Origin: Flavobacteriales bacterium
GTDB lineage: Bacteria; Bacteroidota; Bacteroidia; Flavobacteriales_D; Sanyastnellaceae
Direction of reading: 5' to 3'
Assembly: GCA_030728235.1 (NCBI GenBank)
Contig: JANRAA010000018.1
Coordinates: 4,295 to 11,245 of the forward strand
Length of the DNA: 6,951 nucleotides
Below the pieces are notes generated by a model, which saw only the letters and a list, made by a program, of their open reading frames with translations, made no database searches and was not told where the DNA came from. The position numbers and the translations under genes are program-made. Shown here one piece after another: positions 6,228 through 6,951 of the stretch; position 1 is the stretch's first letter, and each line of letters opens with the position of its first letter.

Positions 6228-6951
6228 ATGAGACGCATCCTATTATTTGTCGTTGTTTCACTGGCTTTCACTAGCCTTAAAGCACAACAAGACCCGCAAT
6301 TTACGCAGTGGTTTCAAGACAAACAGTCGTTTAACCCGGCAGCAGTTGGCTTGACAGACGCACACTGTTTATCTGTTTTTTATCGCAATCAATGGAACGG
6401 TTTCGACAACCAGCCAAACACTGCTATGGTAAACTACAGTGGTCGAATTGCAAATTTTGGAGGTGTGGGATTGACATTCTACAACGATCAACTAGGTCAA
6501 GAAACCAACAATATTTTCAGAATCATGGGAGGCTACCACATCAACGCAGGTGGTGGAACCTTGAGCTTAGGTCTTGGACTTGGCTACTATGGCAAACAGT
6601 TGGGTAACTCATGGCTTCCGCCAGATGGTGTTGCATCAATTCCTTCAGATGCTGCTATTAATTCAGACAAGCGTTCTGACGGTAGTTTCGACATGAATTT
6701 AGGAGTGTATTACTACCAGCCAGAAAAGTACTATTTCGGAATTTCTTCTACTCACTTGACACAGTCAGATCTTGACCAGTTGTCTATCAAAGTAGCGCGT
6801 CACTACTATTTGATGGGTGGATACAACTTTGACATCAATAGCGATTTCGTTTTACGTACCAACTTATTGGCGAAGTCAGATTTTAATAAGTCTGCAATCG
6901 ATGTGAATGCCAACATCTTGTGGCGAGGAATGCTCTACGGAGGTCTTTCAT
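6228..6951 (+). CDS. PorP/SprF family type IX secretion outer-membrane protein (C-terminus cut by window edge)
   Basis: PorP/SprF-family proteins are outer-membrane beta-barrels associated with the Bacteroidota type IX secretion system, which exports proteins with C-terminal sorting domains and supports gliding in many species. The visible 241 residues begin with a signal peptide (MRRILLFVVVSLAFTSLKA, probable cleavage before QQ). The family hallmark QDPQFTQWFQDKQSFNPAAVG follows in two adjoining stretches: QDPQFTQWF, then the NPAAVG segment at about residues 36-41, then YRNQWNGF. The rest is alternating, aromatic- and glycine-rich beta-strand sequence, such as GGVGLTFYNDQLG and LGLGLGYYGKQLG. 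Family members are usually about 300-340 residues, so roughly a quarter to a third is missing. The start at 6228 is chosen because it gives a complete signal peptide. Bacteroidota genomes carry several paralogues, so PorP, SprF or another specific member cannot be named. A paralogue next to gldKLMN is common, but those genes are not visible here. Confidence 0.92.
   Translation, partial: MRRILLFVVVSLAFTSLKAQQDPQFTQWFQDKQSFNPAAVGLTDAHCLSVFYRNQWNGFDNQPNTAMVNYSGRIANFGGVGLTFYNDQLGQETNNIFRIMGGYHINAGGGTLSLGLGLGYYGKQLGNSWLPPDGVASIPSDAAINSDKRSDGSFDMNLGVYYYQPEKYYFGISSTHLTQSDLDQLSIKVARHYYLMGGYNFDINSDFVLRTNLLAKSDFNKSAIDVNANILWRGMLYGGLS

Noticed and set aside
6392..6607. Plus-strand open frame of 71 codons within the PorP/SprF gene.
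   Set aside because: It is in another frame of a gene with a clear signal peptide and family motifs.

Overview
The window looks like chromosomal DNA from a member of the Bacteroidota, most likely Flavobacteriales or a close relative. Three things point there: a PorP/SprF-type outer-membrane protein of the type IX secretion system (T9SS), a TopA whose C-terminus carries GRFGP repeats instead of zinc fingers, and promoter-like TAnnTTTG motifs combined with a lack of clear Shine-Dalgarno sequences. I see no mobile element, CRISPR array, rRNA or tRNA gene.

Layout. Two gene groups diverge from an intergenic region at 2298-2593. Leftward (minus strand): miaB (tRNA methylthiotransferase, 2297-864), then 3 bp later an incomplete sigma-54-dependent AAA+ activator (860 to beyond position 1). 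Rightward (plus strand): topA (DNA topoisomerase I, 2594-4900), overlapped by 4 bp (ATGA) by an arginase/formimidoylglutamase-like gene (4897-6063). A 164-bp AT-rich gap with a weak inverted repeat and a promoter candidate follows. Last comes a PorP/SprF-family gene (6228 to beyond the right edge).

How the genes fit together. miaB and topA are housekeeping genes (tRNA modification, DNA supercoiling). The sigma-54 activator is tightly linked to miaB and has no N-terminal receiver domain, so its input signal is unknown. The arginase-like protein is translationally coupled to topA, but at least two of the six expected Mn ligands appear substituted, so it is probably not an ordinary ureohydrolase. 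This is the most interesting point in the window. The PorP/SprF gene may mark the left edge of a T9SS/gliding cluster to the right, which is not visible here.

For miaB and topA the longest open frames begin well upstream of the likely true starts. I moved both starts inward on the basis of conserved N-termini and, for miaB, a promoter motif inside the extension. No long stretch is left unexplained: the two intergenic regions (about 296 and 164 bp) hold only promoter candidates and one weak hairpin.
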